From Phalacrocorax aristotelis (Eukaryota > Chordata > Aves > Suliformes > Phalacrocoracidae): 64,000 bases of DNA. The stretch covers positions 1,550,001 to 1,614,000 of the forward strand of contig NC_134288.1 in the NCBI RefSeq assembly GCF_949628215.1. Reading direction: 5' to 3'. Position 1 is the first letter of the stretch; the number at the start of each line of letters is the position of its first letter. The notes under the pieces were generated by a model. It was not told the origin of the DNA. It searched no databases and saw only the letters and a list, made by a program, of their open reading frames with translations. Below are positions 52,590-64,000 of the stretch, piece by piece. The position numbers were made by a program, and so were the translations under genes.

Positions 52590-54241
52590 GAGGTGTTTAA
52601 AACTTGCAGTTTATTATGCTCCTTGACATGCCACACGGCCAGCAGCCCAGAGCAGCCCTGCTCCGTGTGTTCCTGCCACGGCCGGAGGCGCAGGGCTGCT
52701 GCACGGCCTGTCCCAGGCGGGCTGGAGCGCAGAGGGCTGAGCTGTGTTCGCATTTACAACCCCCCACCAAAGCGCTAATAGCAGTGCAGTAAGGCAAACG
52801 TTTTAATTGTCCAGAAAGAAGAGCTGTTTACACAACCGCCTGGGAACCTCAGTCTCTCAGTTGCTCTGTACCAGGTGCAGTCTGGGTTCGATGTCACTTT
52901 CCCAGCCCTTTGGATTTTTCTTGGGATCAGTGGGGAAGCTGGCTGCCCCAACACCAGCAAGAAGCCTTTGACACTGCGGACACTTCTCAGTGCCACCATG
53001 CAACCAGCAGAGCAAGGAGCCAGTGTGATGGATTGTCCCCGGGGGGTCACATGTGTGGGGTCAGCAGCGGCAGCAGCTCTGAAGTGAGCAGATTTGAGCA
53101 CCGAGGAGAGCCGCGGGGCAACCAAGGGGTAGTGCTTTAAGGGAGTCCTCCGCACACAGCCACAAGACACCATCACCGCACTTGCAAGAGGGTAACACAG
53201 GGAAGTACATATCCTGTAGCGTTAAACAGCTGTGGAACACCTGGAGCCTGACAACTCCGCAATGACAGTCGCTGAGGCTCCTAGATTTGGTCTGGGGTCT
53301 TGAACGGGAGATTTTGACACGCCCTGGTCCCTAGCCCAGGGGGCAGCTTGCTCATTCTGCGTCCAGGCTGCTGCCCCAGGTGACCACAACGGTATAGTGT
53401 GAGCCCTGCATTGCCAAGCTTTGCTACCCTACAGAAACAAGGAGCAGCAGGAGTTGATGTTCACAGTAGCATTCCTTCTTCTGAGACCCTGTAATGCCTC
53501 TGTGCACCTCCTGACATGAAAGTGTCTGTGTTGCTTCAACAGCAGTTACCCAGGACCCACCCTGCTCCTGCTTTCTCCCCAGTTCCAGTTCTTACCAGTG
53601 TTTGAGCGCTAACATTATTACCTGTGGCAGCAGCTTCAGCTGTCCCTCTGCCAACAGGGCATTCGTTTGTTTCACAAGCACCCACTGTGCCTGAGCACAT
53701 GTGATTTTTCCAGATCCTGCAACATTAGGAGAACCAAGAAATGGCATCTGCAGCCAGGGCTTAGGCACCAGGCACCCAGAGATCACCTTGTGCCAAGCAG
53801 GAGCATACCGGTCAAAGCAGTGAAGGGGATATTTCCAGGAGGTGCAAACATCTCCAACAAGCAGTGATAGGAAAGTAAACAGTTAATGGTCTGAGCTCTT
53901 TCTGGGCCAGAGAATCAGCCCTGGTTTTAGCTCAGACACTTTCTCCAGTTCCTGCTGGACTGCCCAGAGCTGATGGCTGAGGTCGCAGTGAAAAGCACAG
54001 CTGAGGGGAGGGAGATGGTCCAACGGAGGCACTGCAGCTCGTACTTGTAGCTCTTACAGTCTCTGCACTGAGCCCACAGCTCAGGAGGGTATTCCCAGAA
54101 CCACCTCAGTCCTTTCTTTCAGTAGGTATCATACCCAAAGTCACACCACATTCAGGGAACCTTCACCACTCACCCCACATACCCCAAGCTTTGCGTGTTC
54201 CTTAGAGTGGTTCATGTCCCAGGGAAAGGTGGGCACAATCC
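52590..54241 (-). other. PIGU: PIGU 3' untranslated region
   Basis: About 1.65 kb after the PIGU stop on the minus strand, closed by an AATAAA (52610-52615). No other gene is seen in it. Its assignment as a continuous 3' UTR is inferred from the lack of a closer strong signal and of other coding content. Confidence 0.5.
52610..52615 (-). promoter_or_regulatory. PIGU polyadenylation signal candidate
   Basis: TTTATT on the plus strand gives AATAAA on the minus strand. Minus-strand sequence beyond it contains a T/G-rich CTCTTGTGTGCTCGC element about 25 bases on, as expected downstream of cleavage. Confidence 0.55.
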
Positions 54242-54355
54242 TTATTTCAATACAAGCATGGCCTCTGTCCCATCTTGCCTTGTCAAATGGAGTCCGTGAG
54301 TGAGGTAGTACTCCCGCCGGAGGAAGGCATAGAAATAATCTGAGATGAGCAGGAT
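54242..54355 (-). CDS. PIGU: PIGU last coding exon
   Basis: The exon reads [37 protein letters not shown], then TAA (54242-54244). Phase 0, acceptor CTTCTGCAG. Confidence 0.96.
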   Translation of the reverse strand: MLLISDYFYAFLRREYYLTHGLHLTRQDGTEAMLVLK

Positions 54356-57300
54356 CTGCAGAAGTGAGATGTTCAGACATATCAGTGACGCCTCAGGACA
54401 AGGAATAAAAAGGGACATGTGTTTGTGATGGACCCTGAAGGGGTTTAAGAAGTTCTTAGGCTGTTCATCACACTTTGCGAAAGGAGACACTGTGATCCTG
54501 TGAACACTTCTTGTCCATCACCTTGCAGCATTAAGCCAAGGGAGACTTTAATCTATTTGTTGTGCTACCAGCGTGTTCTCACAGACACCTCCGCTAAGGA
54601 CACACTATCTCCATAAACTGGCTAAAATACATGACAATGGTAGGTCTGTGCCACAGCTTTACAGACCATCTCAGCCTCACCCACAGGACTCCTTCCATGC
54701 AAGCACTGTCATGCAGTTCAACCCAAGTGCTGAAAGTCTCCTGCTGCTGATTGCTATTAAATACTTTTACATTGTGATTGTTTTTCAACAGCCATTTCTA
54801 CTCAGAAAGGGTAAGAAGCTTGCAGGCAGCAGAAGAAATACCACAGCTCCCCAGGCCAGCTTAGCTAACAGAAGCTTTAGCAATTTAACAAAATAATACT
54901 TACCAGGCTAAGGGGTGAAGAAAAGAGCTGAAATGTGAAGGCTGTGGCTTCACAGTACAACATCCAGGAGCAACACCAGATAAAATCACTTCTTCCACCC
55001 CCATCACTTCTGCATCTTCTTCCCACCCCTGTGCTGCCATGCCCACTCTGTGGGGCGGCCAAACCTGTGTATATGTTTGCACGCTGTCTCCCTTTAAATG
55101 GTGAACAGAGCTGCCTGTCCCCCGGATTTTCCCCTGATCCAGGTCAGGGTATGCTGCCACACACGTGGATGTTGGCACCATCCCGTGTTGCTCGGGACAA
55201 GGGGCGTACCTGAGACTGGTATTGCCACCGGCCGCACCGTAGTGTGAAATCACAGCTGAAGTGCTTTGCAGAGAACCGCCCCGAATGTGGAAACCTGACG
55301 TGGAAATGACAAGGTCCCTCCACTCCTCAGCCCTACTTTGGTTGTACTGAGGCACCACAATGTGACTGCTCCCTTGCCTAAAAGCACTGAGAACACAGGA
55401 GTGGGTCTCAGTGGTTTTTCTAAAGCAGCCACCTCAGGCACGCTGCTTCTGCAGGGGCAGGCTGGGCTGCTGTAAGCAGTGACCTGCTGGCTCAGTTGTG
55501 CTTTTTGTCATTTAGCCCTTCCCCAGGACCGCTGACCTCCTCCCTCTGGAAACAGCATCACATAACTAAAGTGGAAAACCTTTTCAGTGCCAGACCAAGC
55601 TAGCAGTTATTGTCCTCATGTCCCAATGGCACTTTATGCATTACTTTGGCACAATGCCTTCATCCACTTCCCTGGGGAATTCACTCCAGGGAGAGCCTCA
55701 CCTGAAGCACGCTGCAGTGCTAAGGGGACAGAGGGAGGGAGACCCAGGCTGTCAGCCAGAGCCTGCTTGGGTTACCATTAAAATACAGCTGCTGCAGAGA
55801 AGGTTCCGCAGCTGGATGGGAGGATATGGAGGACCAGGTGGAGACTGAGGGAAAGAGAAATAGAGCTGCAGACTGCTGAGGTCAGAGGAGAAAGTGTGAA
55901 GGAGAACAGACAGAAAAGGGTAGAGGTGCCCAGGGAGAGTGAAAACAGCTATGCTTGTTTTGTCTGCTTGTTACGCTGAACATCATGGCTGACTACTGAC
56001 GTGCTGTATCAATATGGTTGATTTTACTTTTAACTAAACTTCTCTGCAGATGTCTTGATGGGAAAAGAAAGAGTTGAGGTTAGTGGGGATGAGGGCTAGT
56101 TCTTTCTCACAAGGAAATCAGAAAGCAGACTTTTGCTCTGCGTTTACGCAGAGCACAAGACCTTGCAGGATCCGCTATGACTTTCTCAGGTACGAAATAA
56201 AATCCTCTTAGAATATCAACACCTGCCATCTCTAATTAAAGTTTTACTACTCCTTTCATTCCAGAACAAGACACGTAGTTAGAGAGCTAGTGAACCACTC
56301 CCCATTTCCTATAAGCCCACCTTCAGTATCTGTGCGCTCCCTCTCACTGCATGGGGTCTCTTTTTGCTCTTACAGAATGGGTGTTTGTCCTCATTTATCA
56401 AGGGGGCGGGGAATGTACAAGCAGGTGATTTTCAGCCTTTGGCAAAACTGCTCCTCTAGTTTTAGGAGAAGCAGACAAACATAAATGGCTGAGGCACATT
56501 CAAAATAAAAGCAACTCTAACATGAAATGAACATTCTCTTCACCCACATGTGAAACTGTCCCAGGGCGTAGGGACATAAGGAATAGCACAGGGAAGAGGA
56601 AGGACTTAGAAAAGGTTCTAGCAGCTCTGTACATCAAATCCCATCCTCCAGGCGTGCTAAGCTCTGCTTTCCCTAAGGCTCCTGAAGTCATGTGTCTAGA
56701 ATACCTGGGAGAGCAAGGCCTGGCACGACTGGGACCCTGCATGTACCCACAACCCTATGCTTCAGTGAGCTATAATGCTCAGAAAAATTGGTGCCATGTC
56801 CCCGTGTATGGGCAGTTCTCATTTGCCTGTTGCTTGGCCGCACTGCTGCTGCTCCGTGTTTTTTCCGTTTCCCCTCTTAGGTCACCTTCTCCATTTGTGT
56901 GTGCTCTTAGTCCTGCCACACTGAAATGCTTGTCCTCTGCTATCAAGCAACAGACCATGTAACTTGCAGTACAGTCCAGCTGGATCGTTAAGCTATAGCT
57001 CAAATACTGCAAGAACGCCTTCCCATTAGCGTGCCAGAAGATGAGGACTAGGCAGGTTTCAGCTGGAGCAAGGAGAGGCAGGAAGCTGCTATGCAGGATG
57101 GCACAGGATGCAGAGAGCCAGACACATCCTGCAGAATTCACTGTTGCTGACAGGACACCCAGTCCAATGACCTACCCAAAGTGTGGCCTTGTTTGCCTCG
57201 CCCTACTAACCTGCCCTATGTTGAAAGTCAACGTGATGGCGTAATAAAAATTGGAGTTGGCACTTCCTGCATAAATCCATAGATGCCACAGAACAGGGAA

Positions 57301-60300
57301 CAGGAGGGAGCAGACAATGAGCACACATGACAGGATGAAGATGTTCCGGAGGACTGCAAAAGAAAACCAAGCTGTTAAAATGATGCACTATTGAGCAGCC
57401 ATGCTCACACAACCAGCAATGGTATTTAGGGTATGTGCAGAGGGGGAGGGCACTTGCCAACACATACTTCTCTCCAATCATCTTCCACAGTTTGCTTTAC
57501 CAATCTCCTGGCTAGCCTTTATAAGAAATCCACTACATTTCCCTTTAAAATAAATAATTCTGCCTTGGCTTGAGCGTGAAACGCTCATCTGTAGCTCTCT
57601 CTTTCTAGGTCCTGCTTCCAAACATTCTTCCTCGCAGGATTTTGGATTTTTGGTGTCTACGCTACAGAAACTAGCAGTTTTGAGGACGGCCTTTCCACCA
57701 GCATCACGATTCAGAGAGCAGAACATGCCATTCCCTAGCCTTGTCAAGCTGATGACAAAGGGAAAAAATGAACCTGTGGTACATAAGAAAAGAGATTCTT
57801 TCTTGGGAAATTGTAAGTAAATGAAAACACTATAAAAGGAGGAAACTCATGTAGGCCAAATGTGTTGACAAACACATGACCTTGGGAGGTGCAAGTGTGG
57901 CAAGAATCTATTTGTGTGAGTATGTGTCAGATGGACAAAAAACAAGCACAACTTTTTCTAAAAGATCTAGGAACTACTAGGCCAGAAGAGATTTTGTTTT
58001 CTGTGAACTATTTATGCCTGTCCTTTGGCAGCAGTATTATAATTCATCCAGGCACTTGTGTTGCTGCACTTGGCTATATCTCAGCCAATGTCCCTGAAGG
58101 CAATTGAAAGACTCCCGATTATTTTGCAGTTGAAGGGAGCTATCTGACATCTTAAGAGCATTGTCACATCCAAACCTGCTCACACCTACCTTTTTAAACT
58201 TCTTGTTCAGTAGGTCTATTCACTCACTGGGGGGCGGGAGCATGTGACAGATGGCTGTCCCTCTCACTGGTCATACTCCCCTTATCTGCATGCTTGGAAT
58301 GTGCAGCTGAATTATGCCGTATCAGGATTTCTCAGAAGTACATTACCTGCTATGGCTGCGACATGCTCAGGGCTAGCGTGGGGCTTCCTGCCCTGTTTTA
58401 TCACAGCTGCTTTGGCCTCAGCTTTCCTTACTCTGAAACTAATAGAGCAGATGGTCTCCAAGCCTCTCGACTCCTGATTATACCTCCTGACATCAGGCAG
58501 GCTAGCTGTCTGTAAACACACTTGGCCTGGGTTAGAGAAGACTGCAGTAAAAGGCCTGGAAACCTGGCAGGGTTGGTCAAAGCTGTTGATTTAAGCAAGA
58601 AACACCAGGAAAAACACAGTGCTTCCAAATCTCCCCAGGGAGGCAGACTCTAGAGACTGAGTTTCTAAATCATCAGGAAGCTCTCTGGTGATTTAAAGAG
58701 TTAAAGAGGTTCTTTACGAAGCATTTAAGAAAAAAAATGGTCAACAGCTTGGAGTAATTCAGTTACTTTCACCTAAGAAAAACAAGCAGGTGCAAAACAA
58801 AGAACCACTGCAAGGTGCAGGATTTTAAGGCTGGGGGACTCACCAATTGAAGGAGAAGTGTTCAAATTACACAGCCTTAAATGGAAGTGAAGCATTTGAA
58901 GGATGGCTGTACTTTAAATAAGCCACACCCCTTGTGCAGGACTGTAAAAGGCTCTTACTAAAAAGTTAATCTTCAGAACAACTTGGAAGGAGGGGGAAGA
59001 TAAGGTACAAGTGAAAATTCCCTCCTTGACCAATTTCAACCCTCGTCATAAAGACACATTAGACACTGTATCACCAGAAAAATCAAGACTCCTTCCAGAC
59101 ACCCCAGGGAGGCTACAAGAGCCTGCAAACACGAGCCTGGTTTGGTTTAGTGGTGACAATTATTGGACAGGCCCTTTCCCATTCCAGATAAGGAACAATC
59201 AAACACAAAGAACTTACATCTGTAAAGGTGGTTCCAGACTGGAAGGAAGGCCATGTACAGTGCAATGTCTCCCACAGTGGGATAGGACTTGAAGATAGAA
59301 ATGATTGCGATCTGGACAAACATGAAGAACACAGGGTGTTCCCTAGAAGGGATAAGACACAAAGGATAAGAGGATGCAGTAGGGTTTCTGGAAACTGGAA
59401 ATAAATATCAGCAAGGGCACAGATGTACTGTGGGATAGGCTCAAAGAGGTGCTTGTACCCCTGTTCTCTCCACACAAGCCTCCGAGTGCTGGGTGGGGCA
59501 TACTGAGTTGCTCTGCAGATAAGCAGTGTAAGGGGACGCAGATCTGCTCACTGCCCTCCCACAGAAGCTTCGTGCCTCACCTCAACATACACTGATACAG
59601 TTGGTCATCTGGGCTGCTCTTCCCCCACTCTGTCTCATTCACCAAAAATCAATCAGCACCTCCTCTCTAAAGCCCACAGTTATCTCCCTGGTATGTTGTG
59701 ATGTCTGTATCCATTCCAAGACAACAGGATCATCACTGAGAATCCAGGCACGTTAATGGGTGTTTTTATCACAAAGAAGGGTAACGTCAGTGCAGTCTGC
59801 TAGGAACGTCCCCAGGTTTTCACTTTTTTTCTGACAATAAAGAACTTGGACGTTCCAGCCAAGAGTTCTTGCTTTCTGACTACACTGGCTTTTGTTGGCA
59901 GGGAACAGGCACCTCTATAGCCTAAATTTCCGCTCCCTTTTTTGATGCCTGTAACACATTGGTTGCATAGCAGAGCACAACTCATTCTGTTTAAGAGGAA
60001 TAAAAATTGAAACTTTGGAAAATGAGGATGTTAAAAAACCCTATCTTTTTCAGGCTTGTAGATCCAGACATCTGATGCCACCTTATAAACTTCCACTGGA
60101 CAACTGAGTGTAAAAAAAAAAACAAACCTAGCACAGAAACATACTTACTTTAGCTTTATTGCCAAGGGAATGGTGTAGAAGAACACATTGATTTGAAACA
60201 CGCATACGAAGAAAAGACTGAAGTGTTCAAACATCTCTGCAAAGAAGTACCAGAAAAGGCCAATATTGGGTGTCAGATCTGGAACAGAAAGGCTGAAATT

Positions 60301-63197
60301 TGAAAAGAAAAGTCAAGGTAACATTTTTAAATGGTAACATTTAAAATGGTTGGTTTTCACTGCCCTACTTCTGTTTCATTAATTAATCATCGTGTGCTAC
60401 TGGATGGAGGACCTACATTTTAAATCCGTGGAAAAGAAACTAAAGGGGTAAAAACCTGGAGGGAAAAGGGACTAATCCTTCCCTATGCCCCAGCAGGATT
60501 TAAACCATTCCCAAGCAGACATTTCTCCAGAGACAAAAATTTCACAGCCATGGTAGCTCAACAATCTAATTTTTTTCCAACCAACTCAGTGGAAAACATC
60601 TCCTGTCTTCTATAATTCTTGCTGTTACTTAATTAACAGAAGTTGGCTAATGCCGGCTCTCCTCCACACACTCTTTCTTTTCTTGCATTGCCAGAAAAAA
60701 CACAGATCACACACTCCTTAGGACAGCAAGCGGGGCACCTGTGTGTGATGCATGACAAACAGCATAGGGGGGCTAGAAAGAAAAAACAGTTATTATCCTT
60801 ATACTTACATAAACCCATAAACAGATGGGATAAAATCCCAGGAGTTGAGGAGGAAGAAGGAGAGGCAGATGATCACCACCAGGCTGCACAGGTACAGGGC
60901 TGCATACTGCATGGTGTAGAGCCAGAAGCTTTTACTTTTCAGTTTTATTGGTATGAACTGACGCTAAAAGTGAAATACAAGCAGGCAGATATCAGGTCAA
61001 AAGCCACAAGAAAGCCTGAGTGTTCAGTACATCATTTTAAATCAATGAAAGAAAGCATCAAACACTGGCACTACGGAACTGGAAGGAGCAGTCCTCAAGC
61101 ACAATTTGCTTGATGTTCTTCACTCTGGCCAACTAAGTCATACACATCGTACATGTTTCCAGAACCGTGCTTAAAAATACAGTAGCTAAGCTGGTCATTT
61201 CTGCTTGCAGCAAGACAAGTCTCACGCACTCAGTGTGAGATTTACATACACCTCCTCACAGCTACACTTGTATCTTAGATGTTTGCAATACTATTCTGCA
61301 GCCTTCTACTTCTACTACATGAACCCACATCAACTGCGTGACCGAGAGCCCTGCTCCACGACCCACCATCCTGTGATGCCAGGTCCCCACCACAAAGCCT
61401 GGCACTCGTGCTCTGCTGCCATCAGGGAAAGAGGACATCCAGTGGGTTCCTAAGCACAAAGGAGCCCCTATGAAAGGTTACCTCCTCAGACAGAGACAAC
61501 TGCTGCAGTTCTGCCACTGCTACATGTCCTGACAGGTCAACCACAAGCCCTTGTCACATAACATGACATATGGGTATCTCACTCCAAGAAGTCCCCTGTC
61601 TGTATTCATATACACACAGGAGCAAACCGCTTTGGGAAATGCTCAGAATTCTGCAGCTCCAAGTCAGTGATGTAGCTCTTCCATTCGGTACTAGGGCTTT
61701 TGCTGGCAGAGGCACAGAGCGCCAGCTCTAACTGATGTGGGCTCTGTGTAAAGCATGCTCTGTTTTCTCAGTCATAGGGTGTTTAACACCACTTGCTGGA
61801 ACAAGATAAGCAAGTTTACCAAGAATTTTTGGCAGGACAGATTGGAAAGTGCTGGAGAAAAAGATATTTAATTCTGTATTTACAAATCTGGATAAAAGAA
61901 CACACACTAGCGTGATCCCCTTCAAAAGCTGCAAATTAGGCATTCGCATATCAAATCACTTGTTGCTTGTGAACACAATGCTTGTACTTTAGTGCCACTT
62001 TACTCTGACTAAAGTTAAAAGAGAAGAAATGCTCCTAAAAATTATCAAACTGAAAAATCAACACTGACTCTGCAGAAGTTCTTGTCTTGCAAAGAGTAAT
62101 AATAATAAAATTTCTGAAAAAAAGTAAGAGATATTCATGTCAGATAGTCAGGGCAAGAAAATGGGCTAGAACTGACTCTCCCTTCTCTTTTGAAGCTCAG
62201 GTATTTGAGAATAGGCTGTAATGAGCCTGTAGTTAAGATGAGCTAAAAAATCATGAGGGGGACAAGAAAGAGGCATCCAGAAAGACTGGCAAAACACTCA
62301 ATAGCAGGACTTTCAGATTGGCAAAAATAAAAATGATCACCAAGTGATCTGTGAACTGGGATGAGAGTCCTCTGCTAGTGGTCACAGCCTCACCTTGCTC
62401 CCATATCAGAATAAGACTAGCAAATGATCAGTTTTCATTAAGTGCATTGTAATTTGGACTCTCAGTTAAGTCACTGTTTACAGCATCAGCGTGAGAGCTA
62501 AGAGAGAGACCAGTGGGAAGCATGGGAAGCATGCAGGCAAACCGGTCATCAATCCACTCACTAGCAAATTGCTGCCGCAGCTTTAAACCCTACCCCTGCC
62601 TGCAGATGTGCCCAGCAGCCTCCTGCTGGGCTAGTTTTGCCTGGAGCAGTGAGGCATTGCGTACCCCTAAAAGACCAAGGCCAGCCCTGCTGGAATTCTG
62701 GGGTCCTGCTCGTGGGGAGGGAGAAAGGAAAACCAGCAACTTTCACAAGCACATGCGTTTTGCCAACGAACTCCAAATCAGCATTTCCAAGTTCGAGTGA
62801 TTCAGACGTACAGCTCCTCATTCATCATCTCCAGGTCTAAAATCCTCATTGCTATTCACATGACACAAAGAACAGCACTTACTTCAGGCAAGCTAAACAC
62901 CAGCCAGTTCTGCAGATTAATTTCTGCTCCCTTTTCTCCACGCTCAGGCATCCCCATTAAGGCTTCAAACTTCCCATGGCTTGAGGAAAGTCACTTTTTC
63001 TAAAACTCAGGATATGCCCAACTCCCCTCTCAATAGCTAAGGGCCGTCCCTGCACAGCTACAAGAAGACGACAGGTACCAACAGTCAGAAATCATGTACC
63101 TGTAGAAGGTAAAGGAGTGCTGGAGCAAACAATGTGAGAGGGTAGAGTGACTGGTATGTTGCTAAGGCCAGAAACACAGCACTGAGGAATGCGCTAC
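54242..63197 (-). CDS. PIGU: PIGU, GPI transamidase subunit, 3' part
   Basis: Six minus-strand coding exons, in transcript order: 63197-63100, 60963-60809, 60292-60149, 59342-59218, 57353-57211 and 54355-54242. They encode about the last 258 of ~435 residues. Splice sites are GT-AG and all phases join. The product is a multi-pass ER membrane protein with several hydrophobic spans, including [68 protein letters not shown] and [20 protein letters not shown]. Motifs [20 protein letters not shown] and [16 protein letters not shown] are nearly identical to human PIGU. It ends TEAMLVLK. In the known family, PIGU works with PIGK, PIGT, PIGS and GPAA1 to attach GPI anchors to proteins in the ER. The 5' exons lie past 64,000. 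Confidence 0.96.
57211..57353 (-). CDS. PIGU: PIGU coding exon
   Basis: It completes a split Phe codon and reads [20 protein letters not shown] then [27 protein letters not shown]. Acceptor TCTTTTGCAG, donor GTTAGT. It contains a transmembrane span followed by the conserved YAGSANSNF loop. Confidence 0.95.
59218..59342 (-). CDS. PIGU: PIGU coding exon
   Basis: It reads [20 protein letters not shown] then [21 protein letters not shown], ending in one base (T) of Phe. Acceptor CCCTTCTAG, donor GTAAGT. Confidence 0.95.
60149..60292 (-). CDS. PIGU: PIGU coding exon
   Basis: It reads [20 protein letters not shown] then [27 protein letters not shown] plus two bases of Lys. Acceptor AAATTTCAG, donor GTAAGT. 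This is the most conserved block of the family. Confidence 0.96.
60809..60963 (-). CDS. PIGU: PIGU coding exon
   Basis: It reads [40 protein letters not shown] then [11 protein letters not shown] plus two bases of Ile. Acceptor CTTTTAG, donor GTAAGT. The [10 protein letters not shown] part differs most from human. Confidence 0.94.
63100..63197 (-). CDS. PIGU: PIGU coding exon (first in window)
   Basis: It completes a Gly codon and reads [20 protein letters not shown] then [12 protein letters not shown]. Acceptor TTCTTTGCAG, donor GTACAT. No further PIGU exon was seen between 63,198 and 64,000. Confidence 0.94.
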
Positions 63198-63828
63198 CTG
63201 CAAAGAAACAAAAATATGTTAATTGGTAAGGAACATTTAATAAACTGCCTTATAGACAGGAAGTCCAAATGGGAAGAAACGCATAGCCCTCTGCAGGGGC
63301 TTTACAAATATCTGAACACCTCTTAAGAGTGTTTTTAGCAGAATGGGACTGGAGAGTGTCCTTTTTTGAACATTCTGAACATTTTGAACAGCGAATGACT
63401 CATAGCAAGATAATTCTCCCACAATAAAGAACTGCTGACTGATTTGTATCTCCTATCATTCACATACAGAGATTCATGTAAGTCAGTCTATATATAGACC
63501 ACGCTGGCTGCTGTTTATGCGTGGGAACGCATTCATGTAAGTCATATCTGCACGAAACAGCTGTTATACTGGGCATGCTGGATAACCTCATCACCCCCAT
63601 GTGTCAGGGCCCTCAGCAAAGCTCTAAGAAAGAGAGCAAGCGAAAGTCTGCAGCTGAAGGAATGAAGTGGCATTAGCCCTACTTTACGGATACCAAAACT
63701 GAGGCATAGAAAGGATTAGCACAGCTTTTCCAAGTGGTCTTAAAATTATGAATGCCTTTATTGCTGAAGCTTTATTTGAGCTGTCTCAGGTTGAGCTAAG
63801 TGCTGAGTACTCACCTTGCCCAAGGTTA

Positions 63829-64000
63829 GATAGAGTTAATTTTCTTCCCTGCAGCTGGCACAGTGCCGTGCTTTGGACTTAGTATGAAAACAATGTTGAT
63901 AACACACCGATGTTTTGGTTGTTGCTGGGCAGTGCTTGTACTAGTCAAGGGCTTTTCCAGCTTCCCACGCGCTGCCGGGTGCACAAGCAGCTGGGAGGGG
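63829..64000 (+). mobile_element. ERVL-type LTR fragment, cut by window end
   Basis: GATAGAGTTAATTTTCTTCC, GATAACACACCGATGTTTTG, GTTGTTGCTGGGCAGTGCTT and GGTGCACAAGCAGCTGGGAG match a widespread avian ERV LTR text from memory, in plus orientation. The 5' end is missing and the 3' part is beyond the window. It lies in a PIGU intron, antisense to the gene. Confidence 0.6.

Overview
This window is vertebrate nuclear DNA, almost certainly from a bird. Genes are split by GT-AG introns, CR1 LINE fragments are present in several places (including the tail that ends in ATTCTRTGATT-like repeats), there are avian-type endogenous retroviral LTRs, and four proteins are recognisable as orthologues of human genes. 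No prokaryotic feature, CRISPR array, tRNA or rRNA was found. Most open frames in the introns and in the GC-rich block are chance frames.

Layout. (1) 1-10,090, plus strand: the last eight coding exons and the 3' UTR of RBL1 (p107 pocket protein), with the upstream exons lying before the window. (2) 10,090-14,880: intergenic, with an antisense LTR at 13,311-14,089. (3) 14,880-43,000, plus strand: the complete SAMHD1 gene, from a CpG-island promoter through 16 coding exons (614 codons). All exon phases join and the HD catalytic residues are intact. Its introns carry a CR1 copy, a probable LTR, an old CR1-like fragment and homopolymer runs. (4) 43,390-44,515: a decayed CR1 with reverse-transcriptase remnants. 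(5) 44,500-52,300: a GC-rich block holding the compact TLDC2 gene (minus strand, TLD domain, 47,522 to about 49,826), plus unassigned GC-rich sequence and a pyrimidine-rich tract. (6) 52,600-64,000, minus strand: the 3' UTR and last six coding exons of PIGU (GPI transamidase subunit). Its 5' exons lie beyond the window, which ends inside another LTR.

The genes do not form a pathway. RBL1 represses E2F genes in the nucleus, SAMHD1 hydrolyses dNTPs, TLDC2 is a TLD-domain protein and PIGU acts in the ER membrane. RBL1-SAMHD1-TLDC2 is the order known from human 20q11.23. PIGU next to TLDC2 is not the human arrangement, so a lineage rearrangement boundary should lie between them.

The most notable sequence-level observations are a non-canonical GC-AG intron in SAMHD1 needed to keep the frame, a SAMHD1 3' splice site made of 32 consecutive C residues followed by AG, an in-frame upstream SAMHD1 start with a perfect CRE between the two starts, and a second GC-rich patch over SAMHD1 exon 3. 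I found no convincing new biological system.
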